Shown: positions 1-8,510 of the stretch, in pieces
Layout of the letters: every line of letters starts with the position of its first letter
Position numbering within the stretch: the stretch's first letter is position 1
Source: Bradyrhizobium sp. 21
GTDB lineage: Bacteria > Pseudomonadota > Alphaproteobacteria > Rhizobiales > Xanthobacteraceae
Assembly: GCF_023073335.1 (NCBI RefSeq)
Contig: NZ_JADPJG010000032.1
Location: 372,001-436,000, forward strand
Reading direction: 5' to 3'
Length of the DNA: 64,000 nt
Position numbers and translations under genes: made by a program
Notes under the pieces: generated by a model
Databases searched by the model: none
The model's input: only the letters and a program-made list of their open reading frames with translations
Told to the model about the DNA's origin: nothing

Positions 1-309
1 CTCGACGTTCTTCAAATTACCTTCGCTGACGCGCTGGCGCGCCTTGTCGAGCATCGCCTCCGAGATGTCGGTGCCGAAGATGCGCAGGTGCGGCGCGTAG
101 AGCGGCAGCGAAATGCCGGTGCCGACGCCGACCTCGAGCACCCGACCGCCGATCTTGTTGGTGGCGGCGATCGCGGCCTGCCGGCCCTTGGCGAACACGC
201 CTCCGAACACGAGGTCGTAGACGGGCGCCCAGCGGTCATAGGCCTGCTCGACCGTGCCACGGGTGAGGTCGAGTTGCTGGGTGCCGTCAAGGTTCATGAT
301 CTTAGCCAT
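1..309 (-). CDS. pmtA: Phosphatidylethanolamine N-methyltransferase-like SAM methyltransferase, 3' end missing
   Basis: Class I SAM-dependent methyltransferase, cut by the left edge after about 103 codons. The start is the ATG at 309, reading MAKIMNLDGTQQLDL. The segment DRWAPVYDLVFGGVFAKGR followed by the SAM-binding loop LEVGVGTGISLP and the acidic strand-2 end IFGTDIS matches the N-terminal half of the PmtA family (Rhodobacter type), which methylates phosphatidylethanolamine towards phosphatidylcholine at the inner membrane. That substrate is inferred from family resemblance; a related quinone or small-molecule methyltransferase cannot be excluded without the C-terminus. The gene lies 35 bp downstream of the glycosyltransferase on the same strand, so the two may be co-transcribed. 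Confidence 0.75.
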   Translation of the reverse strand, partial: MAKIMNLDGTQQLDLTRGTVEQAYDRWAPVYDLVFGGVFAKGRQAAIAATNKIGGRVLEVGVGTGISLPLYAPHLRIFGTDISEAMLDKARQRVSEGNLKNVE

Positions 310-344
310 CGATGAGGTTCTCGCTATGGTTCAAAAATTTGGGG

Positions 345-1397
345 TCAACCGCGCACCGGCCGCCGCGCCATGACCGGCGAGGCGCGCAAGGCACGGCTGG
401 GCTGAAGTGACGTGAGGTTGCCGACGAACTGGCGCGCGCTGTTTTCCCAGGAACGCTCCAATGCGAAGTTGCGGCAGGTCTCGCGCGACATGGTCAGTGC
501 ACGCAGGCACGCGGTACGCAGATCGTGGTCGATCGCACCGATCGGATGATCGGCGATGACGTCCTTCGGACCCGTGACGGGAAACGCCGCGACCGGCGTG
601 CCGCAGGCGAGCGCTTCGAGCTGCACCACGCCAAAGGTGTCGGTCAGGCTCGGGAACACGAACACGTCGGCGGCGGCGAGATGGGCGGTGAGATCGGCGC
701 CCTTCTTCTCGCCCAGGAAGACGGCATCGGGGTACTTCTTTTCAAGCGCGGCCTTCTGCGGGCCGTCGCCGACGACGACCTTGGTGCCGGGCAGATCGAG
801 CGAGAGGAATGCTTCGAGATTCTTCTCCACCGCGACGCGACCCATGGTCATGAAGATCGGGCCGGGCAGGTCGAGCTTGGCGGGCGCGTCGGGATGGAAC
901 AGTTCGGTGTTGACGCCGCGCGTCCAGAAGCCGAGCCGCTTGAAGCCGCGCTCGGACAGCTCCTGCCGCAGCGAGGGCGTCGCCACCATGGTCATCGCGG
1001 CGGCTTCGTGGAAGTGGCGCAGCACGGCATAGCCGACGGCATCCGGGATGCCGGTCCGCACCGAGACGTATTCCGGAAAGCGCGTGGTGTAGGAGGTGGT
1101 GAAGGCAAGCCGGTTGCGGCGGCAATAGGCCCGCGCCGCCCAGCCGATCGGTCCCTCGGTCGCGATGTGCAGGGCTTCCGGCGCAGCCTTCTCGATCCGC
1201 CGCGCGATCTCTTTGCTCCTCGGCAGGGCAATGCGCAGCCCCGGATAGGTCGGCAGCGGCCACGACCGGAAGCCGTCCGGCGTCAGGAAGTCGATCTCGA
1301 CGTCCAACGTCTTGGCAGCGCTTGCCAGCGAGGTCAGCGTCCGGACTACACCGTTAACCTGCGGATGCCAGGCGTCAGTCGCGATTAATACCCGCAT
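345..1397 (-). CDS. GT4-family glycosyltransferase
   Basis: GT-B fold glycosyltransferase of family 4, about 350 residues, resembling GDP-mannose-dependent alpha-mannosyltransferases and lipid glycosyltransferases. The N-terminus MRVLIATDAWHPQVNGVVRT carries the glycine-containing acceptor loop. The C-terminal donor site has the E-x7-E type motif in TDTFGVVQLEALACGTPVAA. An upstream in-frame start would add 15 residues, but MRVLIATDAW is the normal family N-terminus. It precedes the pmtA-like gene on the same strand, which suggests a membrane-lipid or envelope glycan role. Donor and acceptor cannot be read from the sequence. Confidence 0.8.
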   Translation of the reverse strand: MRVLIATDAWHPQVNGVVRTLTSLASAAKTLDVEIDFLTPDGFRSWPLPTYPGLRIALPRSKEIARRIEKAAPEALHIATEGPIGWAARAYCRRNRLAFTTSYTTRFPEYVSVRTGIPDAVGYAVLRHFHEAAAMTMVATPSLRQELSERGFKRLGFWTRGVNTELFHPDAPAKLDLPGPIFMTMGRVAVEKNLEAFLSLDLPGTKVVVGDGPQKAALEKKYPDAVFLGEKKGADLTAHLAAADVFVFPSLTDTFGVVQLEALACGTPVAAFPVTGPKDVIADHPIGAIDHDLRTACLRALTMSRETCRNFALERSWENSARQFVGNLTSLQPSRALRASPVMARRPVRG

Positions 1398-1672
1398 GGG
1401 GAAATCCCGAGAGTTTGATGATTCTCGGCTTAGGACCATCAACCACGGATATTTCAGGCGTGTGACGTCATAGAAGTGTCGGCCCGCTGTTTTGTTCGTT
1501 AACGGATCGCTGCGGCCACGAAACTGTCATGAAACAATCCTTGCCGCGACGAAACCGTTTTCGGTTTTCCGCGCAAACGTCCCGAAACTTATTGCCGTTA
1601 GTGATCTAGGCAACGGAGCGCCGAAACGGTGCCGGGGTGACCAAGAAACATCAAAGCAAGCAGGGGCGACCA

Positions 1673-2374
1673 ATGTTCAATCTGGACACGTTGAAGAATT
1701 ATTCGCGCGCCGTTGCTTTTGGCGCAGTGGCTGTGATCGCGTTCGCCGGCCCGGCCAAGGCCGCGCCCGTGCAGCTCTTCCCGTTCTTCCAGCCGCTGCC
1801 GCCGATCGCTGCACCGCAGCCATACCAGCCCTATCAAGCCGCGCCTTACCAGGCCGCGCCGTCCGAGGATCAGGACGCCATCGAGACGCCGGCCCGCTTC
1901 CGCCGTCAGACCGTCAGCTACGCGACGCGTGAGGCCCCGGGCACGATTATCATCGATACGCCCAACACCTACCTCTATCTCGTGCTCGGAGGCGGCCAGG
2001 CCGTTCGTTACGGCATCGGCGTCGGTCGCGACGGCTTCACCTGGTCCGGCACCCAGTCGGTGACCAAAAAGGCCGAGTGGCCGGATTGGACCCCGCCGCC
2101 GGAAATGATCGCCCGCCAGCCTTATCTGCCGCGCCAGATGGCCGGCGGCCCCGGCAACCCGCTCGGCGCCCGCGCCATGTATCTCGGCGGCACCATCTAC
2201 CGCATCCACGGCACCAACGCGCCCGACACGATCGGCAAGCACGTCTCCTCCGGCTGCATCCGCCTGACCAATGACGACGTCTCCGACCTCTATTCCCGCG
2301 TCAACGTCGGCACCAAGGTGATCGTGCTGCCGATGACGGAGCGCCGCGCGGACCTCGGAGCCGCGACGCGCTGA
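1673..2374 (+). CDS. L,D-transpeptidase (ErfK/YbiS family)
   Basis: Periplasmic L,D-transpeptidase expected to cross-link peptidoglycan or attach proteins to it. From the ATG at 1673 the protein has a signal peptide ending near GPAKAAP, a Pro-rich linker (about residues 30-60), then the YkuD domain from about residue 75. The catalytic signature is HGTNAPDTIGKHVSSGCIRL, with the nucleophilic Cys in SSGC and the His in RIHGT. A more upstream in-frame start would put extra charged residues before the signal peptide. A paralogue with the same domain lies at 46692-47879. A strong hairpin terminator follows at 2397. Confidence 0.88.
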   Translation: MFNLDTLKNYSRAVAFGAVAVIAFAGPAKAAPVQLFPFFQPLPPIAAPQPYQPYQAAPYQAAPSEDQDAIETPARFRRQTVSYATREAPGTIIIDTPNTYLYLVLGGGQAVRYGIGVGRDGFTWSGTQSVTKKAEWPDWTPPPEMIARQPYLPRQMAGGPGNPLGARAMYLGGTIYRIHGTNAPDTIGKHVSSGCIRLTNDDVSDLYSRVNVGTKVIVLPMTERRADLGAATR

Positions 2375-2396
2375 AGCGACAGGACATTGTGACGCA

Positions 2397-2431
2397 AACG
2401 GCCCCGGAACTGACCGGGGCCGTTTTCGTTT
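2397..2431 (+). terminator. Rho-independent terminator after the L,D-transpeptidase
   Basis: An 11-bp perfect stem (AACGGCCCCGG paired with CCGGGGCCGTT) with a 6-nt loop, followed by TTCGTTT. It lies 23 bp after the transpeptidase stop and inside the longest possible reading frame of the next gene, which argues for the later start of that gene. Confidence 0.85.
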
Positions 2432-2484
2432 GCAACATGCTCTCCGGGCGGTCTCGTTTGGAGAAGCGGTTGTCGGAGGCGCAG

Positions 2485-2901
2485 ATGCGATCACGTCCGC
2501 AAATATCGCCAAACACATGGCTGCGCATGATCGCCGCCACGGCCGCATTGACGCTGCTCCTCTGCGCGCGCGCCTCACTCGCGCAGCAGCCGGCAAGCGA
2601 CGAGACAGCCCAGCAGGCCTTCAACAATTCCTGCCGCACCTGCCACTCCGTGAAGGAGGGCGACAATCGTCTGGGCCCCAACCTCAGCAAGATCGTCGGA
2701 CGCAAGGCCGGCTCGCTGCCGAACTACAACTATTCTTCCTCGATGAAAGAAGCCGGCTTCGTCTGGGACCAGGACAAGCTCACCCACTTCATAATCAAGC
2801 CCGACGAGGTCGTATCAGGCAACAAGATGCAGCCCTATGGCGGCGTCTCGGCGGAGGAGGCGGCGAAGGTGGTGGCTTATTTGCGGGCGGCATCGCAATG
2901 A
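2485..2901 (+). CDS. Class I c-type cytochrome, small, secreted
   Basis: Periplasmic mono-haem cytochrome c of 138 residues for electron transfer. The haem-binding motif CRTCH is at residues 50-54 and the distal Met ligand lies in NKMQPYGG near residue 112, as in the c2/c550 group. A signal sequence (MIAATAALTLLLCARASLAQ) ends near residue 34. The start at 2485 is chosen because GGAGG sits 6 bases upstream and an intrinsic terminator occupies the region needed by longer versions. The redox partner is unknown. Confidence 0.85.
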   Translation: MRSRPQISPNTWLRMIAATAALTLLLCARASLAQQPASDETAQQAFNNSCRTCHSVKEGDNRLGPNLSKIVGRKAGSLPNYNYSSSMKEAGFVWDQDKLTHFIIKPDEVVSGNKMQPYGGVSAEEAAKVVAYLRAASQ

Positions 2902-2941
2902 TGTCAGTGCCGTTTTCGTTCGGTGTCGGTGGTCGTGGCCG

Positions 2942-3121
2942 TCCTTCGAGACGCCCGCCTTCGGCGGGCTCCTCAGGATGAGGGCGGAGTGTGTGGCCGC
3001 GAGGCGTCTGTCTGCCAAATCGACGCGGCAACGAATGTCCATAATGCTTGCGCCAATCCGCAACTGCCAGTTAGCCTCATCCTGAGGAGACCGCTGGAAG
3101 CGGTCGTCTCGAAGGACGAGG
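2942..3121. repeat. Family A palindromic repeat pair (copies A1 at 2942-2983, A2 at 3075-3121)
   Basis: Two copies in opposite orientation. Each has the conserved flanks CTTCGAGACG and CTCCTCAGGATGAGG around a central hairpin: GCCCGCC-TTC-GGCGGGC in A1 and GACCGCT-TCC-AGCGGTC in A2. The pair ends 8 bp before the start of the GIY-YIG gene. Confidence 0.9.
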
Positions 3122-3129
3122 CGTTCACG

Positions 3130-3462
3130 ATGACAGAAGGTGCGTTCCTCTACATTCTCAAATGCGCCGATGGCAGCTACTACATCGGCACGACGCGCAC
3201 GGAGCTTGAGATCAGAATCGCGCAGCACAACGCCGGCACATTCGGCGGTTACACGAAGTCTCGCCGGCCTGTGACGTTGGTCTACTCGCAGTGGTTCGAC
3301 CGCATCACCGATGCGATCGAATGTGAGAGGAAACTCAAGAAATGGAGCCGCGCCAAGAAGGAAGCCTTCATGCGCGGCGATTTTGCTGAGCTGCATGGAT
3401 TGGCCAAGCGCGGATCTCATCATCCTTCGAGACGCCCGCCTGCGGCGGGCTCCTCAGGATGA
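3130..3462 (+). CDS. GIY-YIG nuclease-family protein boxed in by family A repeats
   Basis: Single-domain GIY-YIG protein of about 110 residues (UvrC N-terminal/YhbQ-like). The motif is FLYILKCADGSYYIG near residues 6-20, followed by the conserved Arg in ELEIRIAQHNAGTFGGYTKSR and the Glu in AIECERKLKKW, as in the family. The start is the ATG at 3130, 8 bp after repeat A2. The stop lies inside repeat A3 (within GGATGAGG), so the last 14 or so residues (HHPSRRPPAAGSSG) are encoded by the repeat. The gene is therefore bracketed on both sides by inverted copies of one repeat family. Nuclease activity is inferred from the fold only. Confidence 0.85.
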   Translation: MTEGAFLYILKCADGSYYIGTTRTELEIRIAQHNAGTFGGYTKSRRPVTLVYSQWFDRITDAIECERKLKKWSRAKKEAFMRGDFAELHGLAKRGSHHPSRRPPAAGSSG

Positions 3463-3555
3463 GGGCTGAATGTGCCTCGGCATGTTCGCCGAAGCACGGA
3501 TGCCAGCTGAGCCTCATCCTGAGGAGCCGTGTCAGCGGCGTCTCGAAGGAAGAGG
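3423..3555. repeat. Family A palindromic repeat pair (A3 at 3423-3464, A4 at 3512-3555)
   Basis: Two inverted copies. A3 has the CCCGCC/GGCGGG central stem and supplies the GIY-YIG stop codon. A4 has a weaker central stem (GCCG/CGGC) and a one-base change in the AGGATGAGG flank. Confidence 0.9.
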
Positions 3556-3572
3556 CAGGGGCGGGATAGCCC

Positions 3573-3851
3573 CTAACGGCCAACTCCTCCCCGCCGCTCG
3601 GAAATCAGCCTCAGCCACGCCGCCGAATGAAACGCACTCATCAACAGATACATCGGCACCATCCCGCCGAGAAGAGACCCGTGCCCGGCCGCGCACAGCA
3701 TGTCCGCCGGACCGCTGCCGAGCACGGCCGTCAGCACGGCCATGATCGCGAAGGTCGGCGTGGCAGCAAGGCCTAGCCATCTGGCGAGGTGGCGCGCGGC
3801 CACCACGCCGTCGCGGCTGGCGCCGGCAGTTGCGCTGATGGGACTAGTCAC
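3573..3851 (-). CDS. Small membrane protein overlapping the DUF899 gene
   Basis: Protein of 92 residues starting with GTG at 3851. The start overlaps the stop of the upstream DUF899 gene in the sequence GTGACTAG, so translational coupling is likely. Two hydrophobic segments are visible, WLGLAATPTFAIMAVLTAVLG and MVPMYLLMSAFHSAAWLRLI, joined by a loop with GSGPADMLCAAGHG. It is probably an inner-membrane partner of the DUF899 protein. The function is not recognised. Confidence 0.7.
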   Translation of the reverse strand: MTSPISATAGASRDGVVAARHLARWLGLAATPTFAIMAVLTAVLGSGPADMLCAAGHGSLLGGMVPMYLLMSAFHSAAWLRLISERRGGVGR

Positions 3852-4623
3852 GTCCTTCCGCGGCCTCCTCGCGAAACGCCTTCTCGCCGGCATCGGTGAC
3901 CTCGACCCATTTCTTGTCGGGCGCGGCACCCTCCGTGTAGCTGTCGTGCCAGTTCCACCATTTGTAGGTCGGCGTCTGCGGATAGCCCTTCGGCGAATCC
4001 TCCCAGACCTCCTGGCGGCCGAGCGGCGTGATGTCGAGATAATTCCAGGTGCCGCCCATCTGCTCGTCGCCCCGGCTCTTGACGAAGTAGGTGCGGAAGA
4101 TGCGGTCACCGTCGCGGTAGAACACGTTGGTGCCGTGCCATTCGTCCACGCCGAAATCGGCATCGAAACTGTCGGTGACGGTGACCCATGGCATGGTCCA
4201 GCCCATCCGCTGCTTCACCCTGATGATGTCGGCCTGCGGCGCGCGCGAGGCAAACACCAGCGTGGTGTCGCGGGCGTTCAGATGCGAGACGTGGGCGACC
4301 TGGTCGGCCACCATCGAGCAGCCACGGCAGGCATGATCGGGCCAGCCGAACACGCCGGGCTCGAAGAAGGCACGGTAGACGATCAGCTGCCGCCGGCCCT
4401 GGAACAGGTCGGGCAGACTGACCTTGCCGCCGGGCCCCTCGAACGCATAGGTATTGGTGACTTCCATCCACGGCATGCGCCGGCGCTCGGCGGCGAGGGC
4501 GTCGCGGGCACGGGTATGCGCCTTTTCCTTCACGAGCAGTTGCTGGCGGGCGGCCTCCCAGTCCTGCGGCGACACCACCGGCGGTGTTTGCATGGTAGTC
4601 CCTGCGTTGTCTGCTGATGTCAT
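3844..4623 (-). CDS. DUF899 family thioredoxin-like protein
   Basis: Cytosolic protein of 259 residues matching the DUF899 family, which has a thioredoxin-like fold. Recognisable segments are SLPDLFQGRRQLIVYRAFF, the Cys-containing HACRGCSM (about residues 98-105) and the C-terminal GTWNYLDITPLGRQE. It is followed by an overlapping membrane protein gene and is divergent from an HTH protein gene at 4771, which may regulate it. No enzymatic function is established for the family as far as I know. Confidence 0.8.
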   Translation of the reverse strand: MTSADNAGTTMQTPPVVSPQDWEAARQQLLVKEKAHTRARDALAAERRRMPWMEVTNTYAFEGPGGKVSLPDLFQGRRQLIVYRAFFEPGVFGWPDHACRGCSMVADQVAHVSHLNARDTTLVFASRAPQADIIRVKQRMGWTMPWVTVTDSFDADFGVDEWHGTNVFYRDGDRIFRTYFVKSRGDEQMGGTWNYLDITPLGRQEVWEDSPKGYPQTPTYKWWNWHDSYTEGAAPDKKWVEVTDAGEKAFREEAAEGRD

Positions 4624-4770
4624 GATGGTTCTCCAAACCTCTTACCCGGGCGGCCATTCCGCATCTCGCAGACGCGGAACCGCTCGCCCCTCACCGCACA
4701 TTGTCGGCCGTCAACGATTTCTGGCACCGGACGGTTGCGCGGTGGGAGTAACAAGTGTGGCGGGATTTGC

Positions 4771-6003
4771 ATGGAGTCGCTGATCATTGCCGCAGCCCGC
4801 GCGTTAGAGGCCGGCGATCCACTCGGCGCCTTGAACCGCGTTGCGCTGCGCAACGATGCACCGTCGCTGGCGCTGCGCGGCATCGCGATGGCTCAGCTCG
4901 GCGATCTCGCGAAAGCGAAGACGCTGCTGCGGAGCGCCGCACGCGCGTTCGGCCCGAGAGAAGCGGTTGCGCGTGCAAGATGCGTGGTGGCCGAAGCCGA
5001 GATCGCGCTCGTCTCGCGCGACCTGAATTGGCCAGTCACGGCGCTCGCGACCGCGCGGGCGACGCTCGAAAAGCACGGCGACCTCGCCAATGCCGCCCAT
5101 GCGGGCCATATCGAGGCGCGACGCTCTCTCCTCGTCGGGCGCCTCGACGACGCCGAGCGCATATTGGCCGAGCTCTGCTCCTCCCCGCTCCCGCCCGCTG
5201 CGCAAGTCGTCCGCGAGCTCGTGGTCGCGGGCATCGCGATCAGGCGGCTGAAAACAAAGAACGCGCGCGCGGCGCTCGACCGCGCTGCGCGCGCAGCACG
5301 CCTGGCCGGCATTCCCGCACTCGCGGCCGAGGTCGAAAGCGCGAACCTCGTGCTGGACACGCCGGCGGCGCGGCTGATCACGCGCGGGCACGAGCGGCCA
5401 TTGCGGCTCGAACAGGTCGAAGCTCTCGCGACATCGGAGGCCCTCGTCGTCGACTCGTTCCATCATTCGGTTCGCAGGCAAGGCACCGTCGTCCCGCTCG
5501 GAACGCGGCCGGTGCTGTTCGCCCTCGCCCGCACTCTCGCACTGGCCTGGCCCGCGGATGTCTCGCGCGAGGCGTTGATCGCGAACGCGTTTCAGGCAAG
5601 GCACGTCGATGAATCGCATCGCGCGCGGCTGCGGGTCGAGATCGGGCGCCTCCGCGCCAAGCTCAAGCCTCTCGCCGATGTCAGCGCGACCAGGCAAGGC
5701 TTTGCGCTGACACCGCGCAAGACACCGGGCAAGACGCGGGACGTGCTCGTGCTGGCGCGGCCCGTCGAGGAGAAGCACGCTACTCTCCTCGCCATGCTCT
5801 CCGACGGCGAGCCATGGTCGAGCTCGGCGCTTGCGCTGGCGCTGGGAACGAGCCCGCGCACGGTGCAACGGTCCCTCGAAGAGCTGGCGCGATCGAGCAA
5901 GGTGCAGTCCTTCGGACATGGCCGGGCGCGGCGCTGGATGACGCCGCCCGTCCCGGGTTTCCCGACAGGCTTGTTACTCCCCGGACCGCTCCTCAAGACG
6001 TAA
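4771..6003 (+). CDS. HTH regulator with N-terminal helical repeats
   Basis: Protein of 410 residues. The N-terminal half is rich in Ala/Leu helices resembling TPR-type repeats (AARALEAGDPLGALNRVALR, GIAMAQLGDLAKAKTLLRSA). The middle has a winged-helix-like segment (VPLGTRPVLFALARTLALAW to RVEIGRLRAKLKPL), and the C-terminus has a second HTH (SSSALALALGTSPRTVQRSL). The architecture resembles a SARP/AfsR-like regulator with an extra HTH. The ATG at 4771 is preferred to one 12 codons upstream because it begins the helical repeats. It is divergent from the DUF899 gene with 147 bp between the starts. Confidence 0.7.
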   Translation: MESLIIAAARALEAGDPLGALNRVALRNDAPSLALRGIAMAQLGDLAKAKTLLRSAARAFGPREAVARARCVVAEAEIALVSRDLNWPVTALATARATLEKHGDLANAAHAGHIEARRSLLVGRLDDAERILAELCSSPLPPAAQVVRELVVAGIAIRRLKTKNARAALDRAARAARLAGIPALAAEVESANLVLDTPAARLITRGHERPLRLEQVEALATSEALVVDSFHHSVRRQGTVVPLGTRPVLFALARTLALAWPADVSREALIANAFQARHVDESHRARLRVEIGRLRAKLKPLADVSATRQGFALTPRKTPGKTRDVLVLARPVEEKHATLLAMLSDGEPWSSSALALALGTSPRTVQRSLEELARSSKVQSFGHGRARRWMTPPVPGFPTGLLLPGPLLKT

Positions 6004-6032
6004 GGTGGGAGCACATCACAGGGATCAAGCAG

Positions 6033-6671
6033 ATGAAACGTTCAGCCGCCGAGATCGTCAGGGAGCACGGACCCTTTGCGGGCGTCGAGGCCGTGCACGG
6101 CGTCACCTATGATGGCACGCATATGTGGTTCGCATCAGGCGACAAGCTGAACGCCATCGACCCCGATAGCGGCAAGATCGCCCGCTCCATCGATGTCGCC
6201 GCGCATGCGGGAACGGCGTTCGACGGCCGGCATCTTTTCCAGATTGCCGAGGACCGCATCCAGAAGATCGACGCGGCGACCGGCAAGGTGCTCACCACCA
6301 TCCCGGCCCCCGGCGGCGGCGGCGATTCCGGATTGGCCTGGGCCGAGGGCTCGCTCTGGGTCGGACAATATCGCGAGCGCAAGATCCATCAGGTCGATCC
6401 CCAGACGGGAAAAATTCTCCGCACCATCGAAAGCAAGCGCTTCGTCACCGGGGTGACCTGGGTGGACGGCGAGCTCTGGCACGGCACCTGGGAGGGCGAG
6501 GATAGCGACATCAGGCGGATCGATCCTGATACGGGCAAGGTGCTGGAGCAACTTGAGCTGCCCTCAGGGACGATGGTGTCGGGCTTGGAGTCCGACGGCG
6601 GCGATCGCTTCTTCTGCGGCGGCGGAGATCGCGGCAATGTGAGAGCGGTTCGCCGTCCGAAGCGCGGTTAG
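6033..6671 (+). CDS. Beta-propeller protein, glutaminyl cyclotransferase-like
   Basis: Protein of 212 residues built of repeated blades of the form LWVGQYRERKIHQVDPQTGK and IRRIDPDTGKVLEQLELPSG, as in YncE/PQQ-like propellers and plant-type glutaminyl cyclotransferases. There is no signal peptide, so it is probably cytosolic. It starts at the ATG at 6033, 30 bp after the HTH regulator stop, and may be co-transcribed with it. The substrate is unknown. A longer frame from 5814 overlaps the regulator and is not credible. Confidence 0.7.
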   Translation: MKRSAAEIVREHGPFAGVEAVHGVTYDGTHMWFASGDKLNAIDPDSGKIARSIDVAAHAGTAFDGRHLFQIAEDRIQKIDAATGKVLTTIPAPGGGGDSGLAWAEGSLWVGQYRERKIHQVDPQTGKILRTIESKRFVTGVTWVDGELWHGTWEGEDSDIRRIDPDTGKVLEQLELPSGTMVSGLESDGGDRFFCGGGDRGNVRAVRRPKRG

Positions 6672-6811
6672 CCCCGCGATGACGGCCTGAATGCGCAGCA
6701 AAGGCCCGTTCGCAGCCGTTAACCTGTTCGCCCCAATTTCACCCCACCGGTGCGCTCTAGCGCCCTCCTCGCCTGCCCTGTAGACTTCTGCCCGGGCGGC
6801 TTGGGGGATTG

Positions 6812-8380
6812 ATGCGTCTGACGTTGAATTTGAAGACTGTCCTGATCGCCGTGGCGGTGCTCGCGGTGTCGTTTTTCGTCAGCCTGAAGGCGATGGACTG
6901 GCTGGCGCCGCGGGCGACCAATTCCGCGCCGCCGGTCGCGCAACTGCCGCCGCTGCCACCGGTCTCGAAGAGCTCGATCGTGGTGGCGCCGGTCGCCATC
7001 GCGCTGTCGGCGATCCGCGAGCAGGCCGAGAGGGCCGCTCCGCGCAATTTCGCCGGCAAGGCCGAGAACCCGATTTCGCAAATCCTGCAGGACGCCGATA
7101 TCGGCTGGTCCGCCGTGCGCGGGCCGATGGCGGCTGCCGGCGACAAGGACGTGCTGACGATCTCGACGCCGCTCAGCGGCAAGCTGAACGTGACCGGCTC
7201 GCTGTCGTCGAAGGCGACCGGCGCGCTCGGTGAGGCACTCGGCAGCGTGCTCGGCGGCGACGCGGCGAAACGGATCGGCGCGGTCAACATCAAGAATTTG
7301 AACGCCAGCGCCGAGATCAAGGGCAACGTGGTCGTCAGCTCGCGGCCGAAGCTCGCAGCCAACTGGCATCTCGAGCCCAATCTCGCCGCCCAGGTCAATC
7401 TCGGCGACACCAACCTCGCGGTCGCAGGCGCCAAGGTCAACGTGCCGGCGCAGGTCAAGCCGCTGATCGACAAGAATGTCGGCGAGCAGATCAACATCGT
7501 CTCCGAGCGCATCCGCAACGATCCCTCGCTGCGCGAGAACGCGAAGCTGCAATGGGCCAAGGCCTGCCGCTCGATCCCGCTGCAAGGAGCAGGATCGTCC
7601 GCTGCGTTGCCGCCGCTCTGGCTGGAGATGAAGCCGATCCGCGCCATCGCGGCTCAGCCGCGCGTCGACGCGCAGGCCGTGACGCTGCTGATGGGCCTGG
7701 AAGCGGAAACGCGCGTCACGACGACACCGACCAAGCCCGACTGCCCGTTCCCCGACAAGATCTCGATCGTGCCGCCGACCGGCACCGGCGTGAATATCGG
7801 CGTGCCCATCGACATGCCCTTCACCGAAATCAACAAGCTGATCGCGGCGCAGATGGTCGGCCACACCTATCCCGAGGATGGCTCCGGCCCCGTCGACGTC
7901 ACCGTGAAGAGCGTCAATGTGGTCCCGTCCGGCGAGCGGCTGCTGATCTCGCTTTTGGTGCGCGCCAAGGAAAAGAAGAGCTGGCTCGGTCTCGGCGCCG
8001 AGGCGACCGTGCACATCTGGGGCCGGCCGATGCTTGACCAGGCGCAGCAGACGCTGCGGCTCGCCGACATCCAGCTCGCGGTCGAGTCCGAGGCTGCCTT
8101 TGGCCTGCTCGGCGCGGCGGCGCGCGCGGTGGTGCCGCAGATGCAGCAGGCGCTGGTGCAGAAAGCCACGGTCGATCTGAAGCCGATCGCCGCCAACGCA
8201 CGCGAGAAGATCGCCGCCGTGATTGCCGACCTCCAGAAGAGCGAGGACGGCGTCAAGGTCGATGCGAAGATCGACAGTCTGACGCTGGCCGACATCGCCT
8301 TCGATTCCAAGACGCTGCGCGTGATCGCGGAAGCCGGCGGCACGCTGAATGTGTCGGTGACGAAGCTGTCGGGGATGTAG
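6812..8380 (+). CDS. DUF4403-like membrane-anchored protein
   Basis: Protein of 522 residues. One N-terminal hydrophobic segment (TVLIAVAVLAVSFFVSL, residues 8-24) anchors a large periplasmic part. The domain pattern fits DUF4403: paired sections with SKATGALGEALGSVLGG, PLIDKNVGEQINIVSERIRN, and a C-terminal section PMLDQAQQTLRLADIQLAVE. The family is related to lipid-binding tubular domains, so envelope lipid handling is possible but not shown. The start is the ATG at 6812, with GGGGGA 4 bases upstream. The gene stands alone between two operons. Confidence 0.75.
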   Translation: MRLTLNLKTVLIAVAVLAVSFFVSLKAMDWLAPRATNSAPPVAQLPPLPPVSKSSIVVAPVAIALSAIREQAERAAPRNFAGKAENPISQILQDADIGWSAVRGPMAAAGDKDVLTISTPLSGKLNVTGSLSSKATGALGEALGSVLGGDAAKRIGAVNIKNLNASAEIKGNVVVSSRPKLAANWHLEPNLAAQVNLGDTNLAVAGAKVNVPAQVKPLIDKNVGEQINIVSERIRNDPSLRENAKLQWAKACRSIPLQGAGSSAALPPLWLEMKPIRAIAAQPRVDAQAVTLLMGLEAETRVTTTPTKPDCPFPDKISIVPPTGTGVNIGVPIDMPFTEINKLIAAQMVGHTYPEDGSGPVDVTVKSVNVVPSGERLLISLLVRAKEKKSWLGLGAEATVHIWGRPMLDQAQQTLRLADIQLAVESEAAFGLLGAAARAVVPQMQQALVQKATVDLKPIAANAREKIAAVIADLQKSEDGVKVDAKIDSLTLADIAFDSKTLRVIAEAGGTLNVSVTKLSGM

Positions 8381-8510
8381 CGCGTCCTCACGCGCCGCGA
8401 CCGCGCGCGCGTCGCTTGCGCCGCTGGCATTCTCGCTGCAGGATGCTAAGCTGTTTCACGCCACCTCGAACGGGGTGCTGACAGCACTGAGCTGATGACG
8501 CGAGGACGAG

